Assembly: GCF_030534335.1 (NCBI RefSeq)
Contig: NZ_CP130565.1
Location: 3,555,501-3,619,500, forward strand
DNA: 64,000 nt
DNA from: Marivirga harenae
Lineage (GTDB): Bacteria > Bacteroidota > Bacteroidia > Cytophagales > Cyclobacteriaceae
Direction of reading: 5' to 3'
The first letter of the stretch is position 1. Each line of letters opens with the position of its first letter. Shown piece by piece: positions 17,458-26,505 of the stretch. The notes beneath the pieces were generated by a model. It was not told the DNA's origin. It saw only the letters and a program-made list of their open reading frames with translations, and did not search any database. The position numbers and the translations under genes are program-made.

Positions 17458-19779
17458 ATGGCAAATTGGAGAAGAAAATTGTACAACTGGAAAATTAGAA
17501 ATTTAGCCTACTCAATGGGCTTTGGCATTATACTTCTAGTTTGTGCTATTTATTTGGTGATATCTAAAACGGGAGTAGATCACCAAAGTATCTTAAGAAC
17601 AAAAACCCTGGCCAATTTAGATAATATCAGCCTACCCTTAGCACCTCAATATATAGCTGAGAACAAAGAAAATATTGGGTCCAACATTAGAGCCATAGAA
17701 AAAATCTTGTTTGCCTATTCAAAAGGAGGTCAATTGGGCCAAGAAGAAACAGAAGTGAAAATTCAAGCTGAAGTAAAGTCTGCAGTTGACGATTTGATAA
17801 AATATTGGAACCCTTTAAAAAAAGAACTTTATAAAATTCAAGATGGTGAAAACTCTATTGAAGGGGCTCGATCGGAATTGGAAAAAAAATATGCTGCATT
17901 TCTAAAAGAGCAGCAAAAACTTAAAAAGGTAGTAGAAAAAGTAAACAGTGAAGAAGAAAAAGATAAAGCTTTCTACACTATTCTTTTATTTATTTACATT
18001 TTATTATTGAGCTCCTTTATTTACTGGATAATAAAATATTTGATTCTCAATCCCATTTATAAAATATCGCTGTCTGCGAGAGAATTAGCAAAAGGAAATT
18101 TAACTGAAAAAATAAATTACAATAGCAAAAATGAGTTAGGATACATTGCCCAGAACATTAATTCAATGGCTGAAATCCTAGAAAACGCAACTGATTTCAC
18201 CACACAAATAGGTGAAGGAAAACTAGATGCAAAATATCATGGATTAGCTGAAGACCACGACAATTCTTTAGCTACCTCTCTACTGCAAATGCGAGAGAAA
18301 ATGCAAGAATCAGCAAAAGCAGAGAAAGAACGAAGTTGGGTGAATGAAGGCCTTGCAAAATTTGCTGATATTTTGAGAAATAATAATGACAATATAGAAG
18401 AGCTATCCTACCAAATCATCTCCAATTTGGTGAAATTTATGGAAGCCAATCAAGGCGCACTGTTTGTTTTAACGGAGCCAGATGATGAAAATGAGGAACC
18501 TAAAATCGTTTTGGAATCAGCCTACGCATATCAGAGAAGGAAGAGAATTAAACAAGAAATTTCAATTGGTGAAGGATTAGTAGGACAATCTGTGCAAGAA
18601 GGTGATAAGCTATACCTAACTGAGGTCCCTGAAGATTATATCGAAATTAAATCTGGTTTGGGGGAAACTCTTCCACGCTGTGTTTTAATTGTACCATTAA
18701 AAATCAATGACGTTACCAAGGGAGTAGTTGAAATAGCCTCAATACAGCAAATCCCTCCCTATAAAATTGATTTCGTTGAAAAATTAGGTGAAAATATTGC
18801 TTCCACCATTGCCAATACCAAAACCAATGAACGTACCAAAAAGCTCTTGATGGAATCTCAAGAGATGACAGAACAAATGCGTTCGCAAGAAGAGGAAATG
18901 CGTCAGAACATGGAAGAAATGGAAGCAACGCAAGAAGAAATGGGCAGAGCTCAGACCGAAATGGCGGAAAAAGAGGCTAATCTGAATGCATTAATAAATA
19001 ATACTACTGATTCCATAATCCTTATTGACTCTGATTATAAAATCATTTTGATGAATGACGTGATTAAAAACAGATACAAAGGGACCCAATACGAACAAAT
19101 GAAAGAAGGTAGCAATGCCCTTGACATGCTTGGAGAGGTGAGAAATGAATGGAAAGCATACTATGACAGGGTTTTCAAAGGCGAATTTCTTTCCTTCACT
19201 ATCAAAAGTAGTGTGCAAGGTGAGGATTCCTATCGTCATTATGACATCCACCCTATCAAACAGAAAGATGGTACAATAACTGGTGCATCTGTATTCTCGC
19301 GTGATATTACCAAAGAGAAACAATTGGAAATGCAACGTGAAGAAAATGCTGAAAAATTAGCGCAACGGGAATTTGTATTAAATGGTATGATCAATAATAC
19401 AGATGACACTTTCTTTGCGATCAATACCAATTATGAAATTCTTGTAGTTAATGAGGTCTTAAAAAACAGATTTAAAGAATCAGGAGTCGAATTGAAGGCT
19501 GGTTTAAGCATTTTAAGTATTTTGCCCAAAGAACAACTTGAAAAATGGAAAGCCCGCTACGACAAAGCTCTTGCAGGTGAAAAATTGAGAATTGAGGAAA
19601 TTAGGGAATTAAAAACTGGTAATCTAACCATTGAAACTCGATGTGAACCTATTTATAATGATGAAGGTGCAGTGATTGGCGTCTCAACTGTTTCAAGAGA
19701 TATTACAGAACTCAAAAAAGCGCAAGAAGCAAAAGAAAATCTTCAAAAAGAGTTAGATAAGATAAAAAGTAAAAAATAA
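17458..19779 (+). CDS. HAMP-GAF-PAS-PAS membrane sensor without kinase domain
   Basis: 773 aa. Two membrane segments (about 17-37 and 172-196) enclose a helical periplasmic sensor. A HAMP domain (about 198-245), a GAF domain (about 300-455), a Glu-rich coiled coil (460-510) and two PAS domains (about 510-625 and 635-755) follow. The chain stops there: no H-box, ATPase, GGDEF, EAL or phosphatase motif is present. A second protein at 42083-43666 has the same HAMP-GAF-coil order and a nearly identical coil. It may act through protein contact, or feed a kinase in trans. It is 41 nt behind the small lipoprotein gene. Confidence 0.85.
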   Translation: MANWRRKLYNWKIRNLAYSMGFGIILLVCAIYLVISKTGVDHQSILRTKTLANLDNISLPLAPQYIAENKENIGSNIRAIEKILFAYSKGGQLGQEETEVKIQAEVKSAVDDLIKYWNPLKKELYKIQDGENSIEGARSELEKKYAAFLKEQQKLKKVVEKVNSEEEKDKAFYTILLFIYILLLSSFIYWIIKYLILNPIYKISLSARELAKGNLTEKINYNSKNELGYIAQNINSMAEILENATDFTTQIGEGKLDAKYHGLAEDHDNSLATSLLQMREKMQESAKAEKERSWVNEGLAKFADILRNNNDNIEELSYQIISNLVKFMEANQGALFVLTEPDDENEEPKIVLESAYAYQRRKRIKQEISIGEGLVGQSVQEGDKLYLTEVPEDYIEIKSGLGETLPRCVLIVPLKINDVTKGVVEIASIQQIPPYKIDFVEKLGENIASTIANTKTNERTKKLLMESQEMTEQMRSQEEEMRQNMEEMEATQEEMGRAQTEMAEKEANLNALINNTTDSIILIDSDYKIILMNDVIKNRYKGTQYEQMKEGSNALDMLGEVRNEWKAYYDRVFKGEFLSFTIKSSVQGEDSYRHYDIHPIKQKDGTITGASVFSRDITKEKQLEMQREENAEKLAQREFVLNGMINNTDDTFFAINTNYEILVVNEVLKNRFKESGVELKAGLSILSILPKEQLEKWKARYDKALAGEKLRIEEIRELKTGNLTIETRCEPIYNDEGAVIGVSTVSRDITELKKAQEAKENLQKELDKIKSKK

Positions 19780-19801
19780 TCAGCTGCAGATAGATTTTGA
19801 G

Positions 19802-19822
19802 TATACGATACGTGATCGTATA
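19802..19822. promoter_or_regulatory. Palindromic operator of vapBC
   Basis: TATACGAT and ATCGTATA form a perfect 8-bp inverted repeat around a 5-bp spacer, 30 bp before the antitoxin start. Ribbon-helix-helix antitoxins autoregulate through sites of this kind, so it is the likely VapB/VapBC operator. Confidence 0.65.
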
Positions 19823-19852
19823 TTTTCAGTTGTAATCAAATTACTATAAATT

Positions 19853-20068
19853 ATGAAAGTAACTGCCATAATTCCAGACGAGCTGATCAATAAAGTAAAG
19901 TTAAAAAGTGGTGGCAAAAACATCACTGAAAGCTTGATTATAGCTCTCACGGAGTATCTTAAGGAAAAGAACGTTGATGACCTTATTGATCAAGTCAATG
20001 AAAAACCTTTGGTTTGGAATGATCAGTACACGGCAGATGGAATACGTAAAATAAATAGAAGCAGATGA
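19853..20068 (+). CDS. vapB: VapB-type antitoxin
   Basis: 71 aa. The N-terminal 45 residues look like a ribbon-helix-helix DNA-binding domain (MKVTAIIPDELINKVK strand and helix, then ESLIIALTEYL). The C-terminal half is the flexible toxin-binding arm with a Trp-Asn-Asp motif and a basic end. It neutralises the PIN toxin and should repress the operon at the palindrome upstream. Its stop overlaps the toxin start by 4 nt, the usual antitoxin-first arrangement. Confidence 0.85.
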   Translation: MKVTAIIPDELINKVKLKSGGKNITESLIIALTEYLKEKNVDDLIDQVNEKPLVWNDQYTADGIRKINRSR

Positions 20069-20436
20069 TTTTAGTGGATACTTCCGTTTGGATTGAATAT
20101 TTGAAAGGAAACGAACACTATAGAAATATCTTACCCAAATATTTAATAGAAAAACATGTAATAGCCATTAGTGCTGTTTTTGGAGAACTACTCCAAGGAG
20201 TCAAGAACTCAAGGGAACATAAGATCATCATGGGCTTCTGGGAAAGTTTACTTAAAATAAATGAAGAAGCACTATTCCTTGAAGCCGGTAAACTTTCTCA
20301 TGAGTATAAACTTTACAATGCTGTAGTTGGTTTAATTGATACTTATTTATTAGCAGCGGCTCTTAATAATGATCTTGCCCTTTGGAGCTTAGATAGCAAA
20401 TTAACTGAAGCCATTGACATTATTGAAAACAAATAA
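20065..20436 (+). CDS. vapC: VapC PIN-domain ribonuclease toxin
   Basis: 123 aa, the usual length. The acidic PIN residues are all in place: Asp5 in LVDTSVW, Glu41 in FGELLQG, Asp92 in GLIDTYLLAAA and Asp110 in LWSLDSK. Known VapC toxins cut initiator tRNA or 23S rRNA; which RNA this one cuts cannot be told. It appears intact, and the next gene starts only 6 nt after its stop, so the transglutaminase-like lipoprotein may be read from the same message. Confidence 0.9.
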   Translation: MILVDTSVWIEYLKGNEHYRNILPKYLIEKHVIAISAVFGELLQGVKNSREHKIIMGFWESLLKINEEALFLEAGKLSHEYKLYNAVVGLIDTYLLAAALNNDLALWSLDSKLTEAIDIIENK

Positions 20437-20442
20437 AATTTA

Positions 20443-21801
20443 ATGCTTAAAATTACGACATTCCTACTCATCTTTTCTTTGTTATTCACCTCGTGCCAAA
20501 CTAGTGAAGAAAAACAATCCACCGGCACAGAAAAGAAATCTGCGTCAACGCCAAAAGTTGATATAGCGGATATTGAATTGGGAATCAGATCCTATATTGA
20601 CAGCAAAACCAAAGAAATGGATGGTTATTTCCATTTAAGAGATGACAACAAGGAATTAAGGTTAAAACTGGTACGGGTCCATACAGAATATCTCTCCAAT
20701 CTTGGCCCAAACCGACATTTCGCTTGCGTGGATTTAGCTGATGAAAACGGAGACGTATATGATGTAGATTTCTTTTTGGAGGGACCTTCAGGTGCGATGG
20801 ATGTTACAGAAACAACAGTACATAAATTAAACGGTCGGCCATTCTATAGTTGGAAGCAAAAGTCCGACAAGACTTGGCACAGAGTCCCTATGGAAAATGC
20901 CTCCAATGAATTATTAGGGATAGTGGAAGGCGAAGATGAATTTGAATTTTATTACGAGACCCAACTACCCAAAATTCAAACTGATGCCAAGGTCTGGATT
21001 CCAATAGCACAATCTGACAAATTTCAAGAAATTGAAATTGTGGACATGCAAATCCCTGATGAGAATGAAATTTTGACTGAAACAGCATACGGTAATAAAA
21101 TATTGTTCTTAAGCCTCAATTCTGACCATAGTAATCAACAGCTAAAGATTACTTACCATGTAAAGAGAAAAGAGAAAGGTGCCTACTCAGAAAAAAATCC
21201 AGATTTAAATAGATATTTAAGTGAAAATATTCTAATGCCCGTTGGAAATACTAGGTTTAATGAGATAGTAGCAGAAGCACTAGAAGGGAAAGAAAACCAA
21301 AGCGATCTTGTCCACGCTAGAGCTATCTATGATTACATAATTGACAATATGCGCTACGCAAAAAACAAGAAGTACGGGACCGGTGATGCCGTATATGCAT
21401 GCGATTCAAAAACAGGGAATTGCACTGAATTTCACTCCCTATTTATTTCTTTAGCCAGAACAGCCAATATTCCTGCTCGATTTGCAATTGGAGCTGGGAT
21501 TCCATCCGACAGAGATGAAGGTGGAATAGACGGGTATCATTGTTGGGCCGAATTTTATGCAGATGAAAAATGGTGGCCAGTCGATATCAGCGAAGGCAAT
21601 AAGTACACCGCTCTAGCTACCTACTATTTTGGTAGACATCCCGCAAATAGAATTGAATTTACGAAAGGAAGAGATTTGAAATTTGAGCCTGCACCTCAGT
21701 CGAGTCCTGTAAAATTCATGGCCTACCCAATTTTTGAAGTTGACGGTGAAAGTATTGTTAGCAATGCGAAATTTAGCTTTAATCGTCTGAACACAAAATA
21801 A
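20443..21801 (+). CDS. Transglutaminase-like lipoprotein
   Basis: 452 aa. The lipobox FTSC places the lipid on Cys18. After an N-terminal beta-rich region of about 260 residues, a transglutaminase-like/cysteine-protease core appears with the triad Cys327 (GNCTEF), His366 (YHCWAEF) and Asp381 (WPVDIS). Such secreted domains act as peptidases or amidases on unknown envelope or extracellular substrates. The gene begins 6 nt after vapC, although it has nothing obvious to do with a toxin system, so it may have been captured by the operon or have its own promoter inside vapC. Confidence 0.85.
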   Translation: MLKITTFLLIFSLLFTSCQTSEEKQSTGTEKKSASTPKVDIADIELGIRSYIDSKTKEMDGYFHLRDDNKELRLKLVRVHTEYLSNLGPNRHFACVDLADENGDVYDVDFFLEGPSGAMDVTETTVHKLNGRPFYSWKQKSDKTWHRVPMENASNELLGIVEGEDEFEFYYETQLPKIQTDAKVWIPIAQSDKFQEIEIVDMQIPDENEILTETAYGNKILFLSLNSDHSNQQLKITYHVKRKEKGAYSEKNPDLNRYLSENILMPVGNTRFNEIVAEALEGKENQSDLVHARAIYDYIIDNMRYAKNKKYGTGDAVYACDSKTGNCTEFHSLFISLARTANIPARFAIGAGIPSDRDEGGIDGYHCWAEFYADEKWWPVDISEGNKYTALATYYFGRHPANRIEFTKGRDLKFEPAPQSSPVKFMAYPIFEVDGESIVSNAKFSFNRLNTK

Positions 21802-21930
21802 ATTCAGATAGAAGAATTTACGAAGGAAACGGAAAGAGACTTTTGAGGCTAACAAGTGCTAAAGGATTTTTCAGAGTGTTATCAATTCTCATTTGGCTTT
21901 TAGAAAAGCAGCATCACTGTAATTCAAACT

Positions 21931-21970
21931 TTCAAAAACAAAAAAGCCACTTTAAATTAATAAAGTGGCT
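21931..21970 (-). terminator. Terminator of the 159-aa secreted protein gene
   Basis: A perfect 10-bp stem (21945-21954 with 21961-21970) and 6-nt loop, followed on the minus strand by a T-rich run. Only the minus strand has the T run, so it serves the minus gene that ends at 21996. Confidence 0.75.
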
Positions 21971-21995
21971 CTATAAAAAGTCTTAATCTATATAA

Positions 21996-22475
21996 TTAAG
22001 CATCTGCTTCAACAGGTGCAATTCTATTTAGTACTTCTTCATATTTAGCTTTCAAATCTGGATCAACAGAAAGAGTAGATTTAATAGTTTTGTATTTTTG
22101 AACGCCTATCATACCTTTTACCAAAGTGTTTAGTGCATCTTTAATAGCATCAATTTTTTCTTCTTGCTCTTTCACAAGTAGCCCCATAAACTTGATTTCA
22201 AATTCATTAGCTCCTAATTCCTTTAATTTAGCTTCATTATCTCCAGCACCTTTCAATTCATTATATCTTTTACCATCAAAGCCTTCCTGCTCTTCAATTA
22301 AACCTTGAATAGCGGGTCCAACCTCTGCTTTCATTTGTTCTACAACTTGCACCACTAATGCAAAATTATACAAATCCTTGTCCGTAATTTCTGAATCTTG
22401 CGCTATTGCAACATTAGAATTTAATAATACTAATGCAGCTAAAGCCAACATTCCTTGTCTCACTATTCTTTTCAT
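21996..22475 (-). CDS. Small secreted helical protein, DUF4168-like
   Basis: 159 aa from the ATG at 22475; an upstream ATG (22589) would add 38 residues ahead of the signal peptide and is rejected. A cleavable signal peptide ends at AIAQ. The rest is almost wholly helical and charged (DLYNFALVVQVVEQM, FMGLLVKEQEEKI, KYEEVLNRIAP), which resembles DUF4168 periplasmic proteins. A strong terminator follows. The function is unknown. Confidence 0.7.
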   Translation of the reverse strand: MKRIVRQGMLALAALVLLNSNVAIAQDSEITDKDLYNFALVVQVVEQMKAEVGPAIQGLIEEQEGFDGKRYNELKGAGDNEAKLKELGANEFEIKFMGLLVKEQEEKIDAIKDALNTLVKGMIGVQKYKTIKSTLSVDPDLKAKYEEVLNRIAPVEADA

Positions 22476-22591
22476 AATTGTTAATATATTTGATTTTTTG
22501 AATTGATTACATATTATAGAAACCCGAATTAACGCTTTTTGTTGGCATGACGCAAATTTTTTGCTTATTTTATCATCAAAAAGTAACAAAT

Positions 22592-22945
22592 ATGAGAAAA
22601 GTCGTGTATTATCTAAGCTCTTGTGACACTTGTAAGAAAATTATGGGACAACTGGACTTAGAAAGTTTCGATAGAATTGACATTAAGAACAACCCACTTA
22701 CTGAGCCTCAGCTACTTGAATTATATGCGATTACTGAATCATACGAGGAACTATTTAACAAAAGGGCTATAAAATTTCGTCAACAAGGCTTAAATAAAGA
22801 GGAATTGACTGAAAATAAATACAAAAAGCTTTTACTGGAAGAATATACTTTTCTTAAAAGACCCGTATTTTTAATTAATGGTGAACTTTTTCTTGGGAAT
22901 GCTAAAAAAACTGTGGAGCAACTCGTAGAGAGACTAGGGAAATAG
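22592..22945 (+). CDS. ArsC/Spx-family thioredoxin-fold protein
   Basis: 117 aa from the ATG at 22592. The N-terminal CDTC sits where ArsC has its reactive cysteine and Spx its CxxC redox switch. RPVFLINGELFLG near the C-terminus carries the Arg-Pro pair conserved in the family. The middle contains NKRAIKFRQQGL, equivalent to the substrate-binding helix region. It could be an arsenate reductase-like enzyme, a YffB-type protein or an Spx-like regulator. There is no arsenic gene nearby, so arsenate resistance is not supported. It is convergent with the LpoB-like gene, 6 nt apart. Confidence 0.8.
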   Translation: MRKVVYYLSSCDTCKKIMGQLDLESFDRIDIKNNPLTEPQLLELYAITESYEELFNKRAIKFRQQGLNKEELTENKYKKLLLEEYTFLKRPVFLINGELFLGNAKKTVEQLVERLGK

Positions 22946-22951
22946 ATCAAC

Positions 22952-23440
22952 TCAATTTTTGATGTATTTTTTTATTGTGGTGGTATCCTCCCATAAGGTT
23001 ATTCCATTTAAATCTTTGAGCTGTACTTGTAAAACATAATCAATATAATTCTGGTCTGCATTTATAAATTCCTCAGCTGTAATTGCCCCAGTTACTTGAA
23101 ACTCTGCAGATTTGCGATCACCTTTTTCAATGAGATTTAGCGAAGGATCATCATGTATATACTTTGAGAAAAACTTTTCTAGTGATTCTCCACCCCCTTT
23201 AAAATTGCTTTCGAAGGAGTCTATTTCTACTCGTGGAATTAAATCAAATTGAGCTTTATGATTTTTTAACCAAGTCGATGCTAATAGATTATTATACAAT
23301 TCATTTGTAGCGATCTCCGCATCTGTATCATTCCATCTCCCACTTAAGTCAATATCATCCTGACTGTCTGTTTTCAATACTTTTTGTGTACTGCATGAGG
23401 AAAGAATCACAAAGGATAGAAGAAAGAATGTATATTTCAT
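22952..23440 (-). CDS. LpoB-like lipoprotein
   Basis: 162 aa from the ATG at 23440, four nt past the TonB-receptor stop. The lipobox is LSSCS. DLSGRWNDTDAEIATNEL matches the conserved opening of the LpoB family (SGRWNDTD), whose enterobacterial member activates the cell-wall synthase PBP1b from the outer membrane. The remainder is shorter and more diverged than usual LpoB: the middle lacks the long conserved variants, but the VTGAITAEEF and ITLWEDTTTIKKYIK strands are recognisable. No penicillin-binding protein gene is near. It is probably co-transcribed with the TonB receptor. Confidence 0.7.
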   Translation of the reverse strand: MKYTFFLLSFVILSSCSTQKVLKTDSQDDIDLSGRWNDTDAEIATNELYNNLLASTWLKNHKAQFDLIPRVEIDSFESNFKGGGESLEKFFSKYIHDDPSLNLIEKGDRKSAEFQVTGAITAEEFINADQNYIDYVLQVQLKDLNGITLWEDTTTIKKYIKN

Positions 23441-23444
23441 ATTT

Positions 23445-25796
23445 TTAGAATTTAACAATACCTTTTAGGTTCAAAAACCTTGCCGATAACGAATTAGGTA
23501 CAGCAAATGTTTGAGCATTCACATCCTCTATCCATGAATAGGAAATTGTGTTACTAACCCCCAGCACATTCAAAACATCTAAGCCTAACCAGAAAGAATC
23601 AATATACTGCAGATCTTTAAGTTTACCCCCCATAAACTGCTTTGAAAAACCTACATCCATCCTTCTGTACCATTCCCCTGTAAAGATATTTCTGCTGTCT
23701 AAGCTATTGGGTGGGCCAAATGGAAGTCCTGAGCCTATTTGCAATTTTAAATTTACTTTTAAAGTTGGATCATTGATGAAGTTGTCTTGAAAAAAGACTG
23801 ATGCAGTCACTCTTTGATCAGTTGGTCTTCTGATATATCCTCGACTGTCTTCATCAACATTCTCCTTAGTAGACAAAAAACCAAGACTAAACCAAGATTC
23901 CATATCTGGAATAAAATTCCCACTAAATCTAAAATCTGCCCCATAGGCATAGCCATCAGCAGAAAGTTCAGGTCTGTATCGTAACCTGATATTATCTACA
24001 TCAAATGGAATAATATTGTATAAGTATTTATAGTAAACAGCTGAATTTATTTGGAAGGGTCTTTCCCAAATTTTCAAATTTTTTGAATAGGTACCTACAA
24101 AATGCAAAGCAGATTGCGCCCTAACATCTGGTGTGATATTTCCAAAAAAATCTCTTAATTCCCTATAAAACGGATACTGGCGGTAAAGCCCCATGGAAAA
24201 ATTGAACTGACCACTTTTATCAGGATGTAAAATCAATTGATATTGAACTCGTGGACTAACTAGCCATTCCCCAGTGTTTGATCCATAGTTCAATCGTAAG
24301 CCTGAATTTAAGGATTGTCGGCTAGTTATTTCCCACTCATGTTGCACATAAACATTAGCAAAATCAGCCACTAAGTTATTTTCTTGCTTTACCACTCTAT
24401 TAACATGTGCAAAATCAGCAGAATCCCTGAATTCAAACTCATCTAAATAGTCATTTACAAACTGTCTCTTATATTCGACCCCAAATGCAAGTAGGTGCTC
24501 TTTCTGAATCTGCCAGTCATTGCGAATTATAGCTTGTGCAACTTGGGCATATAGAAAATTCCGAGCATAATTATAGTTAGCTCCAATCCCCCTAAGACTT
24601 ATACATTCATCAAAAGTATCGGAAGAAAAATCTCTATCTACATCGCACAACCTATAAAAGCCTTCCGTATTAATATATTCGTACTCTGATGTGGAAAAAG
24701 CAGATAAAATTACCGAAGTCCTGAAATTGTCCGTAAATAAATGGCGTAATCTTGCACCTCCCTGAAAGCTACTATAGCTTAAGGACTCTGCTCCTTCATA
24801 AGCTACAAAAAATCTTAACTTTTGCTGAAATGAGCCAAAATCGGTTTCCCTTGAGGCAGGTTCAATACGATAATCATTTTGAGCAATAACTGCCAATAAA
24901 TCCAGAGTTGTTTTATCAGAAAAACGGTAATTGTAGAATGCTTGAAAATCCAAAAACCTTGGCAAGTATTCTCCTGCAGTTTCAAAGGTATTAAACAGAT
25001 ATTTGGCATTCTTATATCTTAACCCAAGTAATAAATTATCATTTTCGTTAAATTGAGTGGATACATAGCCTGAGGCACCCAGTAATCCTAAATTAATATT
25101 ACCTTCTGTTTCTTCGGTTTGTTTGTAATCAATTAGAAGATTACTAGATAATTTATCTCCATATTTTGCCTCCCATCCACCAGCTGAAAACTCTACATTG
25201 CCCACAAGGTCAGGATTAATGAAACTTAGACCTTCCTGTTGCCCAGCTCGCACAAGGAAAGGTCTGTAGATTTCCATTCCATTTACATATACTAGATTTT
25301 CATCGAAATTTCCGCCTCTAACAGCATAGGAACTACTCAATTCATTATTGGAAACAACCCCAGGCAAAGTTGTAAGTAATTGATTAAATTCATTAAAGGG
25401 AGTCGCTGTTTCATTTATAGAAAGAGGTTCAATTTTTTGCAAACCGTTTCTTGGCAAATTATTGGTTTGTCCACTTACGTCCACCTGTTGAAGTAAAAGA
25501 TTATCCACTTCCATTTGAATCACAATAGAGTCTTCTGAATCTATATTTATACTTTGATTTATGAAGCTCACGTGTGAAATTCTTAAACTGTACTCGCTAG
25601 AATTAGGAACTTTCAAAGTAAAAAAACCCAGACTATCAGTTTGGGTATTAAATTCAGAATTAATTAATTCAATGCTTGCAGAGGCAATTCCCTCATTGTT
25701 TCTTGCATCCACTACCCTACCGTTTAAGTGCTGACTTTGCCCGTAGGTTAAAATAGGTATTGATAATGTTAGAATTAGAATAAAGATTGGACGCAT
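23445..25796 (-). CDS. TonB-dependent outer-membrane receptor with N-terminal carboxypeptidase-regulatory-like domain
   Basis: 783 aa. A signal peptide (to about 19, YGQ) precedes a carboxypeptidase-regulatory-like beta-sandwich (about 22-105). A plug domain follows at about 115-225 with YAVRGGNFDENLVYVNGMEI and an AKYGDKLSS end, then a 22-strand-type beta-barrel to a terminal aromatic (KGIVKF). TonB receptors import large or scarce ligands across the outer membrane using ExbB/ExbD energy; an Exb operon lies at 45-47 kb. No SusD partner is adjacent, so a glycan substrate is not supported. The gene follows rpe by 17 nt and is followed by the LpoB-like gene. Confidence 0.9.
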   Translation of the reverse strand: MRPIFILILTLSIPILTYGQSQHLNGRVVDARNNEGIASASIELINSEFNTQTDSLGFFTLKVPNSSEYSLRISHVSFINQSINIDSEDSIVIQMEVDNLLLQQVDVSGQTNNLPRNGLQKIEPLSINETATPFNEFNQLLTTLPGVVSNNELSSSYAVRGGNFDENLVYVNGMEIYRPFLVRAGQQEGLSFINPDLVGNVEFSAGGWEAKYGDKLSSNLLIDYKQTEETEGNINLGLLGASGYVSTQFNENDNLLLGLRYKNAKYLFNTFETAGEYLPRFLDFQAFYNYRFSDKTTLDLLAVIAQNDYRIEPASRETDFGSFQQKLRFFVAYEGAESLSYSSFQGGARLRHLFTDNFRTSVILSAFSTSEYEYINTEGFYRLCDVDRDFSSDTFDECISLRGIGANYNYARNFLYAQVAQAIIRNDWQIQKEHLLAFGVEYKRQFVNDYLDEFEFRDSADFAHVNRVVKQENNLVADFANVYVQHEWEITSRQSLNSGLRLNYGSNTGEWLVSPRVQYQLILHPDKSGQFNFSMGLYRQYPFYRELRDFFGNITPDVRAQSALHFVGTYSKNLKIWERPFQINSAVYYKYLYNIIPFDVDNIRLRYRPELSADGYAYGADFRFSGNFIPDMESWFSLGFLSTKENVDEDSRGYIRRPTDQRVTASVFFQDNFINDPTLKVNLKLQIGSGLPFGPPNSLDSRNIFTGEWYRRMDVGFSKQFMGGKLKDLQYIDSFWLGLDVLNVLGVSNTISYSWIEDVNAQTFAVPNSLSARFLNLKGIVKF

Positions 25797-25813
25797 GTAC
25801 TGCCAGCTATTTT

Positions 25814-26470
25814 TCAGAAAGAAACGTCTTTAAGCTCTTGTATAGTATGTATTGGATTTTCTGATTTAAATACAAAATTTCCAGCCACTAACACATCAGC
25901 ACCCGCTTGCAATAATTTAGGGGCATTCTCAATATTTACACCACCATCTATTTCGATTAAGGTAGTAGCATTTTGATCAGCTATTAATTCTTTTAATTGG
26001 CGAACCTTTGTATAAGTTTGCTCAATAAATTTTTGTCCCCCAAAGCCAGGGTTCACGGACATCATACAGACTAAATCCGTATCCTGAATCACATTTTCCA
26101 ATAAAGACACATTTGTATGCGGATTGATGGCCACGCCTGCTCTTAAACCTAAATCTCTAATGCTTTGCAGAGTTCTATGTAAATGAGGGCTAGCTTCGTA
26201 GTGAACTGAAATGGTTGCAGCACCTGCATCATGAAAAGCTTGAATATAATTTTCAGGCTTCTCAATCATCAAATGTACGTCTAACGGCTTTTTAGCATGT
26301 TTGTAGATAGCTTCACAAACTGGCAATCCAAATGAAATATTGGGAACGAAAACACCATCCATGATATCAACATGGATATAATCTGCTTGGCTTTCATTCA
26401 ACATTTCCACATCTCTTTGCAAATTAGCAAAGTCTGCGGCTAAAACTGAAGGGGCTATTAAATGACTCAT
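25814..26470 (-). CDS. rpe: Ribulose-phosphate 3-epimerase
   Basis: 218 aa, the normal length. The TIM-barrel signatures are complete: SVLAADFANL, HVDIMDGVFVPNISFG, LDVHLMIEKP, VMMSVNPGFGGQKFIE and EIDGGVN, including the metal-binding His and Asp residues. It interconverts ribulose-5-phosphate and xylulose-5-phosphate in the pentose phosphate pathway. It lies between a ROK sugar kinase and a TonB receptor on the same strand. A TATCTTTG element that matches the Bacteroidota -7 consensus ends 5 nt before its start codon. Confidence 0.95.
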   Translation of the reverse strand: MSHLIAPSVLAADFANLQRDVEMLNESQADYIHVDIMDGVFVPNISFGLPVCEAIYKHAKKPLDVHLMIEKPENYIQAFHDAGAATISVHYEASPHLHRTLQSIRDLGLRAGVAINPHTNVSLLENVIQDTDLVCMMSVNPGFGGQKFIEQTYTKVRQLKELIADQNATTLIEIDGGVNIENAPKLLQAGADVLVAGNFVFKSENPIHTIQELKDVSF

Positions 26471-26475
26471 TTGAC

Positions 26476-26483
26476 AAAGATAT
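26476..26483 (-). promoter_or_regulatory. Candidate -7 promoter element right at the rpe start
   Basis: On the minus strand TATCTTTG matches TAnnTTTG exactly and ends 5 nt before the rpe ATG. A start site 5-7 nt after it would give a leaderless or nearly leaderless message. No good TTG is seen 19-21 bp upstream. Confidence 0.3.
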
Positions 26484-26505
26484 AAAAATTGAATTTACCC
26501 ACCAC

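Noticed and set aside
22592-22945. Arsenate reductase for arsenic resistance
   Set aside because: There is only family-level similarity, a CxxC more typical of Spx/YffB-like members, and no arsenic transporter or regulator nearby.
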